A DNA stretch of 6,774 nt from Actinomycetota bacterium. GTDB lineage: Bacteria; Cyanobacteriota; Vampirovibrionia; Obscuribacterales; Obscuribacteraceae. The number at the start of each line of letters is the position of its first letter. The stretch's first letter is position 1. Below, one piece after another: positions 6,756 to 6,774 of the stretch. The notes beneath the pieces are model-generated. The model searched no databases. It was not told the origin of the DNA and saw only the letters and a list, made by a program, of their open reading frames with translations. Made by a program: the position numbers and the translations under genes. Location of the stretch: the NCBI GenBank assembly GCA_903970355.1, contig CAJCIF010000230.1:1-6774 (forward strand), given 5' to 3'.

Positions 6756-6774
6756 TCCTATCTTTCCGTTATTT

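Noticed and set aside
1..6774. A novel defence system or mobile island
   Set aside because: All six genes are housekeeping or signalling types in the same orientation, with no nuclease, integrase, transposase, toxin-antitoxin pair, direct-repeat array or compositional break that I can see.

Overview
The window holds six protein-coding genes, all read on the minus strand and tightly packed. In transcription order (right to left) they are: an OmpR/PhoB-type response regulator; a SpoU/TrmH-family RNA 2'-O-methyltransferase; the twin-arginine translocase subunit TatC; an unrecognised polytopic membrane protein with a cytoplasmic TPR tail; a large membrane-bound diguanylate cyclase (dCACHE-HAMP-GAF-GAF-GGDEF); and the N-terminal 48 codons of a HAD-family phosphatase that runs off the left edge. 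I see no RNA gene, insertion sequence, CRISPR array or phage gene.

Layout: the first three genes look like one transcription unit (21-bp and 1-bp junctions). A 98-bp gap with a TATAAT box precedes the TPR membrane gene. A 191-bp gap, the largest non-coding stretch, precedes the diguanylate cyclase. It carries the best promoter in the window (TTTTCA-16 bp-TATAAT), followed by a leader of about 75 nt that can fold into nested stems. The cyclase and the HAD gene overlap by 8 bp and are probably translationally coupled.

Organism: moderate GC, a Tat system and two-component plus c-di-GMP signalling indicate a free-living bacterium. The response regulator and the GAF domains, which end in a 'GL-hydrophobic-V-x-Q-C...R-x-W...E' pattern common in cyanobacterial GAF proteins, recall the cyanobacterial phylum. 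They would fit non-photosynthetic relatives of the Obscuribacterales/Vampirovibrionia type, but this is inferred from remembered sequence style and is tentative.

Function: the region mixes housekeeping (rRNA/tRNA methylation, protein export) with signalling (a phospho-relay output regulator, and a periplasmic-sensing c-di-GMP synthase with intact active and inhibitory sites). Nothing proves that these parts act together. The window does not look like a defence island or a mobile cluster. The least explained items are the TPR membrane protein and the structured leader of the cyclase gene.
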